Shown here one piece after another: positions 33,861-45,717 of a DNA stretch of 64,000 nucleotides. The DNA comes from Mikania micrantha (Eukaryota > Streptophyta > Magnoliopsida > Asterales > Asteraceae). The DNA lies in assembly GCA_009363875.1 (NCBI GenBank), contig CM018694.1:28033415-28097414 (forward strand), in the 5' to 3' direction. The first letter of the stretch is position 1. Every line of letters starts with the position of its first letter. The translations under genes were made by a program, and so were the position numbers. The notes beneath the pieces are model-generated. The model was not told the DNA's origin, made no database searches, and was given only the letters and a program-made list of their open reading frames with translations.

Positions 33861-36800
33861 ATGGGTCAAAACAACCAAGCACCACCACTTGCAATCCAAG
33901 GTCGGGCATGTTATAACTGTGGTGACCAGGGGCATTTTCGCAACCAATGCCCAAGACTTAACCCGATAGTTCCTGTGAATCGTGGCCGTGCTTTCAACAT
34001 CAATGCTAATGAAGCTCAAGACAACAACGATGTGGTGAACGGTACGTTCTTGGTTGATAACCAATATGCTTCTATTCTATTTGATACGGGTGCTGATAAA
34101 AGTTTTGTATCTCTTGAATTTGAACATTTACTTGCAAAGAACCGCACTAGACTAGAAAGCACATTCACAGTAGAAGTAGCAAATGGAAGCCCTATTACTA
34201 TTGATTCCATCATTCTTGACGTTCCCTTAAACTTAAATGACCATACATTCTCGATTGATCTTATACCTATGCCACTGGGAAGTTTTGATGTCATAGTAGG
34301 CATGGATTGGTTAACCACTAACCGTGCTGAAATTGTATGTGCTGAAAAGTACATTCGTATTCCTCTTTCATCCGGCGATACTTTGAACGTTTTTGGAGAA
34401 AAACCAACCCGTGGGCTTAAGCTTATGTCCTGTACAACCGCACAAAAGTACTTGCGTAAGAATTACGTGGCTTTCTTGGCTCATATTGTGAACAAGAAGG
34501 ACAAGGAAAAGAAAATCGAGGATATTCCTATTATCAAAGATTTTCCTGAAGTTTTTCCAGAAGACTTACCTGGCCTTCCTCCAGTTCGACAAGTCGAATT
34601 TCGTATTGAACTTGTACATGGCGCAACTCCTGTGGCTAAGTCTCCTTATCGTCTTGCACCGTCGGAACTTCAAGAGCTAGCTAGTCAACTTCAAGAGCTT
34701 TCTGAAAAAGGCTTTATTCGTCCTAGTTCGTCACCTTGGGGAGCACCTGTATTGTTTGTGAAGAAGAAAGATGGAACGTTTCGGATGTGCATTGACTACC
34801 GTGAACTAAACAAGCTTACAATTAAAAATCGCTACCCATTACCTAGAATTGATGATCTTTTTGACCAACTTCAAGGTGCTACTTGGTTCTCTAAAATCGA
34901 TCTTCGATCGGGATATCATCAACTTCGCGTTCATGATGATGATATTCCAAAAACAGCTTTCCGCACAAGATATGGTCATTACGAATTCTTGGTTATGCCA
35001 TTTGGGTTAACTAATGCACCTGCGGTCTTCATGGATCTTATGAACCGTGTTTGCAATCCCTATTTGGACAAATTCGTAATTGTTTTCATTGATGACATCT
35101 TAATCTACTCTAAGACTAAATCTGACCATGAACAACATTTGCGTCTGATTTTGGATCTTTTAAGAAAAAAACAACTATACGCCAAATTCTCTAAATGTGA
35201 ATTTTGGCTTAAGGAAGTTCAATTCTTGGGTCACATTGTCGATGACAAGGGTGTTCATGTAGATCCTGCAAAAATTGAGGCTGTTAAGAATTGGAAGACA
35301 CCAACTACCCCTACAGAAATTCGTTCATTTCTTGGTTTAGCCGGCTACTATCGGCATTTCATATCCAATTTCTCCAAGATTGCGGTACCCCTCACTGCTC
35401 TAACACATAAAGGGAAACCATACGAGTGGGATCCTAAGCAAGAGAATGCATTTCAAACTCTAAAGCACATGTTATGCAATGCTCCTATCCTAACACTTCC
35501 CGATGGTAACAACGATTTCGTGGTCTACTGTGATGCATCAAACCAAGGTCTTGGTTGCGTTCTCATGCAACGAGGCAAGGTTATTGCTTATGCATCAAGA
35601 CAACTCAAAATCCATGAGAAAAACTACACGACGCACGATCTTGAGCTTGGTGCGGTGGTTTTTGCGTTGAAAATTTGGAGGCATTATCTATATGGTACAA
35701 AGTGTGTGGTTTTCACCGATCACAAGAGCCTCCAACACATTTTCGATCAAAAAGAACTTAACATGAGACAAAGACGTTGGGCCGAACTACTCAGCGACTA
35801 CGACTGCGAGATTCGCTACCATCCTGGTAAGGCGAATATCGTAGCCGATGCTCTTAGTCGTAAGGACCACTCTAAGTCTATTCATCTTCGAAGTATCCAA
35901 ACTCAAACCGATATCCAGTCACGTATCTCGGAAGCACAACACATTTCAGTCACCGAGGGTAACATGTATGAAGAAATGTCATGTGGTGTTGAACTTCTTT
36001 TGGAAACTAAATCGAATGGCTTACTATATTTCTTGAACCGTATTTGGGTTCCGAATCGCAACAATCTACGCGCTTTCATCATGAACGAGGCCCACAAGTC
36101 TCGTTATTCCATTCACCCTGGTGCGGATAAGATGTACAAAGATCTACGCTACCACTATTGGTGGCCAGGCATGAAAAAGGACATTGCCCTTTTTGTGGCT
36201 AAATGCCTCACCTGCTCAAAAGTCAAAGCCGAGCATCAGCGACCTTCTGGTTTGCTAGAACAACCAGAGATTCCTGTTTGGAAGTGGGAAAACATAGCTA
36301 TGGATTTCATTACAAAGCTCCCTCGCACTTCTAGTGGTCATGACAGTATATGGGTGATCATTGATCGTCTTACAAAATCGGCACACTTCATACCTATTCG
36401 CGAAGACTATCGAGTTGAGAAGTTAGCTCGAATCTACATCAACGAAATAGTAAGTCGACATGGCGTGCCTTTGAGCATTATCTCCGATCGTGATGGTCGT
36501 TTCATCTCACATTTTTGGAAATCACTTCAATCAATTTTTGGTACTCAATTAGACCTTAGCACTGCATATCACCCTCAAACAGATGGCCAATCGGAACGAA
36601 CAATTCAAACACTCGAGGATATGCTAAGGTCTTGTGTCATCGATTTCGGTGGCAATTGGGATACTCACTTACCTTTGATCGAATTCTCATATAACAATAG
36701 CTACCATACAAGCATTGATATGGCACCTTTCGAAGCACTCTACGGGCGTAAATGCCGCTCACCCATTTGTTGGAGTGAGATCGGTGAAGTCCAAATCACT

Positions 36801-37310
36801 GGCCCGGAGTTAATTCAAGAAACTACCGACAAAATCATGCAAATTCGTAAGAACCTACTCGCTGCGAGAAGTCGTCAAAAGAGTTATGCTGACAAACGAC
36901 GAAAGCCCCTAGAATTCAATATCGGCGATCTCGTGCTTCTCAAGGTATCACCTTGGAAGGGAGTTTTCCGATTTGGGAAGAAAGGGAAACTAGCACCTTG
37001 CTACGTAGGACCATTCAAGATTCTTGAAAGGATCGGGAAAGTAGCCTACAAGCTAGAACTACCAGAAGAACTTAGCAACATACACCCTACATTTCACGTG
37101 TCCAACCTCAAGAAATGTTTAGCTGATGAGAATCTCCATATCCCTCTCGACGATGTGCACATTGATGAGTCGATGCACTTTGTTGAGAAACCAGTGGAGA
37201 TCATGGACCGTGGAGTGAAACAACTCAAACGTAGTCGAATACCGATAGTCAAAGTCGATGGGAATCTAAACGTGGACCTGAATTCACCTGGGAACGGGAG
37301 GATCAGATGA
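33861..37310 (+). CDS. pol: pol polyprotein of element B (nucleocapsid knuckle, protease, RT, RNase H, integrase)
   Basis: 1,149 open codons. Residues 17-30 are a zinc knuckle CYNCGDQGHFRNQC; DTG of the aspartic protease is at 75-77 (LFDTGADKSF) with 'DVIVGMDWL' after it. Reverse transcriptase has 'YGHYEFLVMPFGLTNAP' and FIDD at 409-412. RNase H follows ('VVYCDASNQGLGCVLMQ', 'FTDHKSLQHIFDQ'). Integrase has the HHCC domain from about 742 and a D815, D876, E912 triad with exact 35-residue D-E spacing, then 'FRFGKKGKLAPCYVGPFKI'. All catalytic motifs look intact. The ATG at 33861 is only the first after the TAG at 33825-33827. The last 20 codons are out of frame after a one-base loss near 37255. 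Confidence 0.96.
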   Translation: MGQNNQAPPLAIQGRACYNCGDQGHFRNQCPRLNPIVPVNRGRAFNINANEAQDNNDVVNGTFLVDNQYASILFDTGADKSFVSLEFEHLLAKNRTRLESTFTVEVANGSPITIDSIILDVPLNLNDHTFSIDLIPMPLGSFDVIVGMDWLTTNRAEIVCAEKYIRIPLSSGDTLNVFGEKPTRGLKLMSCTTAQKYLRKNYVAFLAHIVNKKDKEKKIEDIPIIKDFPEVFPEDLPGLPPVRQVEFRIELVHGATPVAKSPYRLAPSELQELASQLQELSEKGFIRPSSSPWGAPVLFVKKKDGTFRMCIDYRELNKLTIKNRYPLPRIDDLFDQLQGATWFSKIDLRSGYHQLRVHDDDIPKTAFRTRYGHYEFLVMPFGLTNAPAVFMDLMNRVCNPYLDKFVIVFIDDILIYSKTKSDHEQHLRLILDLLRKKQLYAKFSKCEFWLKEVQFLGHIVDDKGVHVDPAKIEAVKNWKTPTTPTEIRSFLGLAGYYRHFISNFSKIAVPLTALTHKGKPYEWDPKQENAFQTLKHMLCNAPILTLPDGNNDFVVYCDASNQGLGCVLMQRGKVIAYASRQLKIHEKNYTTHDLELGAVVFALKIWRHYLYGTKCVVFTDHKSLQHIFDQKELNMRQRRWAELLSDYDCEIRYHPGKANIVADALSRKDHSKSIHLRSIQTQTDIQSRISEAQHISVTEGNMYEEMSCGVELLLETKSNGLLYFLNRIWVPNRNNLRAFIMNEAHKSRYSIHPGADKMYKDLRYHYWWPGMKKDIALFVAKCLTCSKVKAEHQRPSGLLEQPEIPVWKWENIAMDFITKLPRTSSGHDSIWVIIDRLTKSAHFIPIREDYRVEKLARIYINEIVSRHGVPLSIISDRDGRFISHFWKSLQSIFGTQLDLSTAYHPQTDGQSERTIQTLEDMLRSCVIDFGGNWDTHLPLIEFSYNNSYHTSIDMAPFEALYGRKCRSPICWSEIGEVQITGPELIQETTDKIMQIRKNLLAARSRQKSYADKRRKPLEFNIGDLVLLKVSPWKGVFRFGKKGKLAPCYVGPFKILERIGKVAYKLELPEELSNIHPTFHVSNLKKCLADENLHIPLDDVHIDESMHFVEKPVEIMDRGVKQLKRSRIPIVKVDGNLNVDLNSPGNGRIR

Positions 37311-37366
37311 AACAAAAATACCCACAACTATTTGCGGATGCAGCTGTCAACCACAACGCTAGTTAA
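37180..37366 (+). other. Chromodomain region of element B pol, frameshifted
   Basis: 'EKPVEIMDRGVKQLKRSRIP' begins a chromodomain of the Tekay type in the pol frame. After about 37255 the homologous frame ('RGPEFTWEREDQM') is one base off and ends at TAA 37364-37366. In chromoviruses this domain directs integration towards particular chromatin. The frameshift replaces its second half by about 20 unrelated residues. Confidence 0.85.
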
Positions 37367-37389
37367 ATTTCGGGACGAAATTTTCTAAC

Positions 37390-37398
37390 GGGGGGAGA
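37390..37398 (+). promoter_or_regulatory. Polypurine tract of element B
   Basis: 'ggggggaga' just before the 3' LTR, preceded by 'cgggacgaaattttctaa', a sequence common at the 3' end of plant chromoviruses. Confidence 0.85.
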
Positions 37399-37399
37399 C

Positions 37400-40031
37400 T
37401 GTGACATCCGTCAATTTTCAAATTTGACTTATTAACACCGTTAATGTATTTAACGTTGGCTATGTCGGAGATATTCAGAAATGTAATAATTTAAATGTTT
37501 ATTCTCGTTTAAAATTTAGCAACATTTATCTATTTATATATAGTCTTGCAATTGGTAATTCTCGTAATTACGCGGAACAATCAGAAACGAAAGGTATCTG
37601 TGTTTAGCCGAATAAGACAAACGCAATATATCATATATCATTTATTATTATTATTATTATTATTGCTAAAATTTATGTATTTTAGTAAGTTCTAATATCT
37701 TGATAATTTACGAATAAAAATCGTTTGTAAAATAATTACCCGGTACAAGATTTAAACACCGTAATACTCAGATTATACCAGTTTTAATCTATAAATAACC
37801 AACAAGGAACAAGACAACCATCTAAATAATAAAAATAAATAAATAAACTATCTCCATACTCAACCATCAAATCCATCTTTTATTTACCCACACTTACACT
37901 CCACCATCATTCATTTTCATTCAACTATGACAACACTCAACCATCATATCACTCAACCATCAAGATCATGCATGGACCTTCCTCTCCTTGAGCACTATAA
38001 ATAGGAGTGAGATGTCACCACAAAAATTCACACCACCCACTTACAACATCACTACTTCTATAGTTTTTCTTCATTGTGATCATCCTCCATATTATTTTCA
38101 TCTTTCAAGGAAGAGAAAACAAGCTAATTTTTCTCAAGTATTATTTTCTTCCATCATCTTCTAAGGTATATTATCCATTTTATTTTAGATTTACTCATGG
38201 ATGAGTGTATGTATGCATGCATGTATACGTATATATACATATATAAATCCAAGTTTGGAATAATCTACAAACCCTAGCTGAGGCCAAGGAATGATTTCAC
38301 ATTCTTAGTCCCATTACATGGACGTTTGGTGATTTAAAGCTAGGTGAAACTTTTATTAAGTAATAATCTTGGATTCCAAAATTCTGGCAGAATGTTGTCA
38401 TGGCTTCAACAAGTCATAAAATAGTCATAACAACTCCAAATGGAACAAACTAAAATTCCATGACTAAGTTCATTGTGTTAGCTTTCCATGAACTACTTAT
38501 TCAGCTCTAACTCGACCAAATGGTTCCACAAACAGCCTTCACAAGATTAGTGCGTGGATTTGTACCCCCTGATTTGTGCTACTCTTTTGACCTACTTAAG
38601 GTCCGAATCATGAAAACTTTTCTAAATGAAAGTTGTTCATAATATGTTAAAATGGTAGACTGGAGAGTTTCATAATTTAACTCAAAGTTTTACTATGTCA
38701 AAAATAAACCCGAACTCACTGGAGTAAATCTGTCAAAACAGAAACTTTAAGGACATATAATTGTGTGACTGTTTTGACCCATTTACAAGCAAAATAACGA
38801 AAAGTTTTCTAAATGAAAGTTGTTCAAAACACCTTAAAATAGTCTACTGTGAAGTTTCATAATTTTATTCAAACTACTCCTATTTTTAAAGTTCATCCGA
38901 ACAAGCCGGACAGAATCTGACCAAAAGCAGTTTTATAAACTTTGACATCTTTACATAAATATTAATCATTTTCACATATATAAATGTATATATATTTTAT
39001 ATACACACTTTAATGATGTGATATAATATATATACTTGTATATATTTATATAAGTAGATTTAATTTATGGGTTTTGAAGTTGTTAAGCAAAATGGTAATT
39101 TTCCAAAATGCGTCGTTATAATGACGGAATTTTTATAAAATCCAACACTTAGTAATTTCAAGGCATTATAAAATTATATTCATGTATAAGTTAGGACATT
39201 ATTGTTTTAATAAAATCTCGACAAATAGAACACAAGCACCATCACATAAACTATAGTAGGTCCACAAACTCAATGGAAACTCATTATGTTATAGGAACCG
39301 AGTTATAAGTCTCCACATAAACGACAATCAAGAAGTCAATCATCAATCATACTATGTGAGTTACATAGCCCCTTTTCTTTTACCTTTGCTTACAAAATCA
39401 TCGGGGCTGGAACATGTTTATCTTTGAACTATTTTCTAGCAATTCAAACTTGTATCTATGTGGATTTGAGCTATATGTCCCAAACTACCATCTTAACTAT
39501 ACTTAACTTGTGCATTGATCATTAACTTGTGATAGCCAAACTGTTGTGATGATAGATCTATTGAACTGACCACTCCACCCAGCCGGTGATCACACGGTAC
39601 TTAACTATTTTGAGGGTAGTATGGAGTACTATGCCTAACTAGGTTAACAAAGGTTTGATCTGCAATAGTTACATGTGTATTGTTTCCACATATTGCCTTA
39701 TATCACTATGTTACATATGAATTGCAAATCTTATCTTTTCGAACTGTTAACTTTTGGTGTCAAAACCTATGTTCTCACCAACTATTTATAGTTGACATTT
39801 GAATCTAAACATGTTTCAGGTACAAACTAGTGAAGCTATGAGGATCATGTAGGGCTTTTGGACTTAGAATAAACTTTGAACTATGAGCTTGTTTATGTTA
39901 TGTTTTGAACTACTTGTATGACTCTTAAATTTGGAATGTAATAAATTTTATAACTTTAATAGTTGATCATGAGCTTTTGAACAGTCGCCGTCACGCCCCG
40001 ACGTTATTCCGCCGTCGGTTGGGGTGTGACA
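37400..40031 (+). repeat. 3' LTR of element B (2,632 bases)
   Basis: Same termini as the 5' LTR. Differences seen include 'gtgcgtgga' for 'gtgcgcgga', 'ctactctttt' for 'ctactgtttt', 'catataattg' for 'catatacttg', 'gttaacaaagg' for 'gttaactaagg', and small indels in the ATT tract and near 39179. Confidence 0.96.
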
Positions 40032-40036
40032 TTACA
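40032..40036. repeat. Target site duplication TTACA, right of element B
   Basis: Matches 29608-29612. Confidence 0.97.
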
Positions 40037-40120
40037 TGTCTTAGTTTAAGACTTGAACAGTCTTGACTAAGTTTTATGTATTACACTTATTTGAGAGAAC
40101 TTTATTCTTATTGTTATCCT

Positions 40121-40410
40121 GATGAGTTACCAGTGTTGTTGCTGTCGTTCCGGATACGGTTAAGCATATCCGGTATCACCTCCTTCAGCTGGTTAGTCAG
40201 CTGACTGCTCAGTAAGGTTGCCAGAGCAACGGTAGCAGGATCCAGTATCTGTGTCGTGCTCGGACCTGGAGGTGGATTAAGTGGAAGAGGAGGAGGTGGA
40301 GGTGGAGGTGGAGGAGGTGGCGGTGGTAAATCCGCTGGTGATGGCGTTGACGAGTGTGGAGCCAAATCGTGCGGTGGTGGTAACAGAGGAGGTTGTCTTC
40401 GTGGCGGCAT
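40121..40410 (-). pseudogene. Truncated gag start of element C (duplicate)
   Basis: About 95 codons of the N-terminal Pro-rich gag region, from MPPRRQ at 40410 down to the duplication junction. Nearly identical to 24100-24389, with Ser to Leu in 'SPADLPP' and Ile to Thr in 'NNTGN'. No capsid core is present. Confidence 0.85.
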
Positions 40411-40564
40411 TCTGATCATAACCAATAAAATTATCAGTTAGTGCAGTGATCGAATGCAGAAGACAATATGCAAACATAAATCCTATATTCTCTACATGAG
40501 GGTCCCTAGGTTATAGTCTAGGCCAAACCGTTTAAATAAGTGACTTATATTTCTCTATAACCAT

Positions 40565-40577
40565 GGCTCTGATACCA
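40565..40577 (-). promoter_or_regulatory. Primer binding site (duplicate of element C)
   Basis: Same tRNA-Met complement as 24544-24556, carried in the tandem copy. Confidence 0.88.
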
Positions 40578-40580
40578 ATC

Positions 40581-43500
40581 TGTCACACCCCGAGCTGGCA
40601 GGACGGATCGACTTCCTGTCGGGCGGAAGGTTCTCGAGGCGCGATATCGTGAATGATAATCGTAATATAATAGAATTACAAAGTTAAATTACATCAGTAT
40701 CGTTCATAATTTAACAATGTAAATCTACCATCAACATCATAAATTTTCTATCTTGTATCTGCACAAGATATACAAAATATATTGTATAATGATGTTCCAA
40801 AAGTATGCTGGTCCAAAAACACTAGGTCCTCTATCTGAAGTCCTAGTCCAAAAGGAATAACTTCTTAATTAACCTGTTCGTCACCTGAGAAGTCATGCAA
40901 AAAGATCAAGTCAACACATGGTTGGTGAGTTCATATTGTTTAGTATTTGAAAAAATTAGCTTTGAAAACCCTTTTTCGGCAAAAACCTTAACCTCATTAA
41001 CATCACCTGTAACATCCAGTTCGGTATGCTTATATATAGGGCATACGAAAGGGTCGAGCCTACAACCCGCCCATACGCCATCCCACCACATACTAAACCG
41101 CATATGACATTGTTGTTAATGATAATTAAGCATTTTTACCTACCATTCACTTCCATTCCACCATAGTTCTAACATACATGCAAAAACATTTGTAAATCCC
41201 TCGGGTAACAACCTTAATCTCATTAACATCACATGTATTATCTTGATCGGTATGCTTATATATCAGGCATACGAAAGGGTCGAGCCTACAACCTGCCCAA
41301 CCGCCATCCCACCACATACTAACCCACATAGGACATTGTTGTTAATGATAATTAAGCATTTTTACCCCTACCATTAACCCGTTAGTTCTTCAGTTCTTTG
41401 TCCTTGTAAATACACTTTGAAATCTCTAGCTAGGACATCTTTTGATATACAGGCTTTTATTGTTCTTTAGACCATCCATAGTTCGTATAGTTCTTTAGTT
41501 CTTTGACACATGTTATCTTTGAGCATTTCCCAGAGGTTCCTCTGAACAGTTAGGGAATACTGTAAATATCATCAAACATGCGTCTCATATTCGATCAGTC
41601 TAGCTAGGACATCTTTCAAACCTGAGAATGGCACATGCTATCTTTGATATTTCCCAGTCAGACCCTTAAAATAGTTCTTTTGTACATAGTTCTTTGAAAT
41701 AGATCGTTAGTTCTTTGACAACACAACACCAAAAATAGTACTTTGATTAGACCGTTAGTTCTTTGAAATTAGAGCTTTGAAATAGTTCTTTGTTTAAGAT
41801 CTTTAGTCCTTTGAAAATAGATATTTGAAAATAGTTCTTTGACATGAAATAGTTATTTAGTCATAATGAATAAATAATTTATTTTGCATTCCTGTATATT
41901 GCATACCTAACCAGAATCTAGGTTAACAATTATACGAACAAACATATGTTAAGTAAAAGCATTCAAGTAAATATAATCTTGCGAAAATAATTTACACATG
42001 CTTCTCGGCCCCGCGTTTGAAAACAAAAACGTTTAGAAAATGGGCAATGAACTCACCTGTGTTGCTGTGCAAATGATTTATCACAAAATGCGCGCTCGTT
42101 GTTTGTAGACTAAGTATCTTCAGTTCCTGGGTTGTTTTAAAAGAATTCGAATACGATAAGTATACGTATTAGTCGTCGTATCTAAGATTTGGTCTCGGTG
42201 TGCAACTAAGTGTCCTATGTACTAATGTGCTTCTAAGATTTCGTCTAACTGGTTTAAATCATTATCCGTTAATACCCATTATCCCACAATAAATCATTAC
42301 ATGTTCTTAATTAACATGTTCAAAATTTAATTTACTTTAACATCATTTATTTAAATTTAATAACATTCACAAAACATTTTCTTTTATTACAACATAATTA
42401 AATTAATTGAAATAACCATTAACATTTGAGGGGCTTAGGTTTGGCCCATTGCTAGTCTTTGAGTGTCAGATGATCACAACTCAAAATCCTTGAATAGTAT
42501 GACATAGATAACTAAATCCTCTAGGTTAGTTATCCATATTAATACTTTTCCTAAAGTTTAAGCGTTAATAATTAAATCAACACTCACTTTTAGATCGTTG
42601 TTTTGTTTCTACATGATTTGAAATAAATGTCCATGTGTTTTAAACCCACTATATGGATGTTAACAACTCATGTTGAGTTGTTAGGATGTTTTATGGAAAA
42701 CCGTTATTATTGACATCCTAATCCATAATTACTTCAATTTTCTTTTATCCTTAAAATGACATTAGTAGGCTTCTCATTCAAATACCCTACTTCCCATGCA
42801 TGGTTTACCTACTCATCCCACGCACACACATGTATGCAGCCCCTACCCTAGGTTCGCTGCTAATGCATTAGTTTGCCCCTTGGTTAGACAGACAAGATTC
42901 GGCTTCTAATAAGGTTCGGTTAGGTCAAGGGTTCGGCCAAAAGTTTGGTTCGTTGATCCAGGTTCGGCCATCCTAGGTTTGCTGCTCGCTGGTTCGTAGG
43001 CCGAGGGTTAGCCCAGACCATAGGAGGTTCGGCCGAGGTTCGGGCATGTATACAGGTTCGTGGCCAGCTGTTTCTTTCAAGGGTTCGGCCAAGGTAGCTT
43101 CGGCTATCTCATGCAGCTCAGCTCAGCTAGGGTTCGGCCCCCTTGAAAGGTTCGGCCAGCTGCACAAGGTTCGCCTCATTGAACCTTAACACGAACCACA
43201 GCCCTCCTCGTCTTCATTGGAACCCACCTGTTGCAGGTTAGTATATAGAACTCCCTAGTTGTTTGCAGGTGTTTATCCTCAAGTTCTTAGACGTTTAGAT
43301 CGGCTAAGACAAAGGTAACTAAAGAAGTGTTGTTTCAGCCCAAAACCGAATTTTTAACGAGAGATTTACCTTGAAAATAATGGGTGAAAACTTAGATTCC
43401 TTATACTTTCGTGATCTACGTGATGTGGTGGTCGTTGTGGCACCAAGAACTCGTGAATCCAATGAGAAACCACCAAGAAATCTTAGAGAGAAGTTAGTGA

Positions 43501-44259
43501 GAGAGATTTTAGAGAGAGAGGGAAACAAAAATTATGAGAGGGAAATGGTAGGTGAGGGTGGTTGTGGGAGTAAATGCTTCATTAAATGACCTTAGAAATA
43601 CCCGGTAGGTTCGGTCTCGTTCGGTTTCGCGTAAAATGTCTTTTCCTAGTAGTTTTCGTAACGAAACTGTTCGGTTTTAAAGTAAGGTTTATAAAATTAT
43701 TTTAGGTGGTTATTCCTAGTAAATTAACTAAATATCTTCCCTTTATTCTAAATTTTCAGAAATATTAAATTTACTGTTTAAAATCGAATCGTACAGTCAT
43801 CGCACGTATTCGTTCGAATTGTCACCTGTACGAACACGACGATAACTATGCTTTTCAATATTGTTTTCTAATTATCGGATATCATTCAGAACGTTAAACT
43901 TTCAGATTTATTCATACAGATCGTCACCTATACGAATAATTCGTCGATTTAGCATTCACGTAACGACATCCGTGTTGTTTTGTTCTGTAAGGACGCACAT
44001 ATGTTTATACATAATAAATCCTAACAAATAATCACATGATGGTTCTGTGTTGTCAGATAATTATTTGACTGATGAACCATGTTTTCTGAGTTTTGTTTCT
44101 CTGAAATGATTCTGAATTCGCTGTTTGATAGCATGAAATGATAATGACATATGATATTGAACATGACATACAATGAAAAGCATATAGTTCGTACCTGATT
44201 ACTGTTCATGTTACTGTTTGAGGTCACTGTTCCGGTACGGTTCCGGCACTGATGTTACA
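40581..44259 (-). repeat. Duplicated 5' LTR of element C (orphan)
   Basis: Copy of 24560-28239, with the same internal features: module pair (40989-41370), 'ggttcg' array (42848-43170), GA run. It has no partner LTR of its own, so it would look like a truncated element if the duplication were overlooked. CTAAC follows at 44260-44264. Confidence 0.93.
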
Positions 44260-45717
44260 CTAACAATGTGCTCAAAGGTGAATTTGAGGAGGAAAAGTTG
44301 TAAACTAAAACAAAAAGAAACAGAAAGTTAAGGGACTGGTATTGCCAAACCTCAAATCTTTCTTCCCTTTCCCACAAATCGCTCGTTCGAACCCATATAA
44401 CAACGGTTCAACTCAAGAATCAAATAAATTACAAATATAAATAGAAATTAAAAACCGGTACATGTATCTTTATCAATCACAAACTAAATCACAACAACAA
44501 TTCTTAAATTTGATTACAATTAACTAGTATCACAACTAATCTATAGCTGTGAACAATGGAAATCAAATTCAACTAATAAATAAACAATTGAACAAAATAA
44601 AACATATCTTCATCCTTATGACAACAATATAAGGCGAACGAAGCCGTAAACAACTTCTAAGGTTCCTGAAATCGAAAAAACGAAATTAGGCTCAACAACG
44701 ACTGTCAATGATCAAAATCTCTTGATTCATTAGAAAATTAGGTAATTTCTTACATCAACAAACTCGCATACATTCCAAGACCATTAGCCCCATGGTTATA
44801 GAGGCTCATAATCTGTAATTCAGACAAATCAGATCAAATCCTCGGTTAGGGTTTATCGAGGAAGGAATTGATTTAAACTATTGATTAACTATTATTTAGC
44901 AGACATTTAATTTAAAGTTTTTTTTGGTAAATATTAGTAACAATACTTTTTGACATAAACAATAATATTTTCATTTTTAATAAAATAAAGAATATTATAA
45001 GAAATAAATAGGTAGAGTGTATAATATTAATATTCTATTATTATTATTATTATTATGATTTATTTGACATAATTTGTAAAGGAATATTATGTAAAATTTT
45101 CCAAAAATACTATTCAAAATCCTAGACCCATGCATTATCAATTTTAGGCAAATCATTTAGCAATCTATAGAATGCCATAGTCTTAGGACACTGAATTTGA
45201 ACTTTTAGGAATATCCAACTCATTATGTTCTTCCTATAAACTTTAGGTTGACGTGTGCCTTTTGACTTAACTTTATCAAGCATTTGGACTAGCTTAGCAA
45301 ACAATTCATACTCCTTCTTTTACCTTTCATACTTTTTGGGATGTTACATATGTTTACTCAAAACCATGTTTATATTCAAAACCATTCGATGCAAGCATTT
45401 TAGTCTATTTAGTTAGAATCATAATTATGTGCATACTTGCTTGTTGAAAATCTGTGATTCATATTCATGAGTTTATTTAATTGCAAACAAGGTTGATATA
45501 CTAGATATTATGCTAGTATTGAAACTTGTTTGAGAGACAATTATATATTGCAAACTTAGTTAAAGTATTAGTTTTATACTATTACTGAAACTGGCTTGAG
45601 AGACACTTATCTATTGCAAACTTGTGTTTTACATGTCTTAGTTTAAGACTTGAACAGTCTTGACTAAGTTTTATGTATTACACTTATTTGAGAGAACTTT
45701 ATTCTTATTGTTATCCT
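44260..45717. other. Duplicated flank with the empty element B site
   Basis: Copy of 28240-29612 plus 40037-40120. The weak gene-like segment is also copied (44580-44870), with one substitution inside the candidate exon (CTC to CGC on the plus strand near 44766). Otherwise AT-rich and noncoding. Confidence 0.85.
45629..45633. repeat. Unoccupied element B target TTACA
   Basis: In the right copy, 'cttgtgttttacatgtctta' runs straight through, whereas in the left copy it is split by element B with TTACA on both sides. This is a paired empty site within one window. Confidence 0.95.

Larger units (their letters stand above)
29613..40031 (+). mobile_element. Element B: young Ty3/gypsy chromovirus, TSD TTACA
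   Basis: A complete 10.4 kb plus-strand element: 5' LTR 29613-32246, tRNA-Met primer site, gag, pol with chromodomain, polypurine tract, 3' LTR 37400-40031, TTACA on both sides. The LTRs differ at about four substitutions plus two or three small indels in 2.63 kb, so insertion is recent. The empty site at 45629-45633 proves the boundaries. Despite its youth, gag has a frameshift and an in-frame stop, and the chromodomain a frameshift, so it is probably not autonomous. Confidence 0.97.
40121..45717. repeat. Right copy of a 5.6 kb tandem segmental duplication
   Basis: 5,597 bases that match 24100-29612 joined to 40037-40120 (5,513 + 84 = 5,597), i.e. the left copy without element B. The unit covers the first part of element C gag, the primer site, the 5' LTR and the flank. 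The junction at 40117-40121 reads TCCT|GATGAG: the left side matches 45714-45717 (TCCT|ATTCG), the right side 24096-24100 (TCCT|GATGAG), so TCCT is shared microhomology. The copies differ at roughly 20 positions by eye. Confidence 0.93.
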
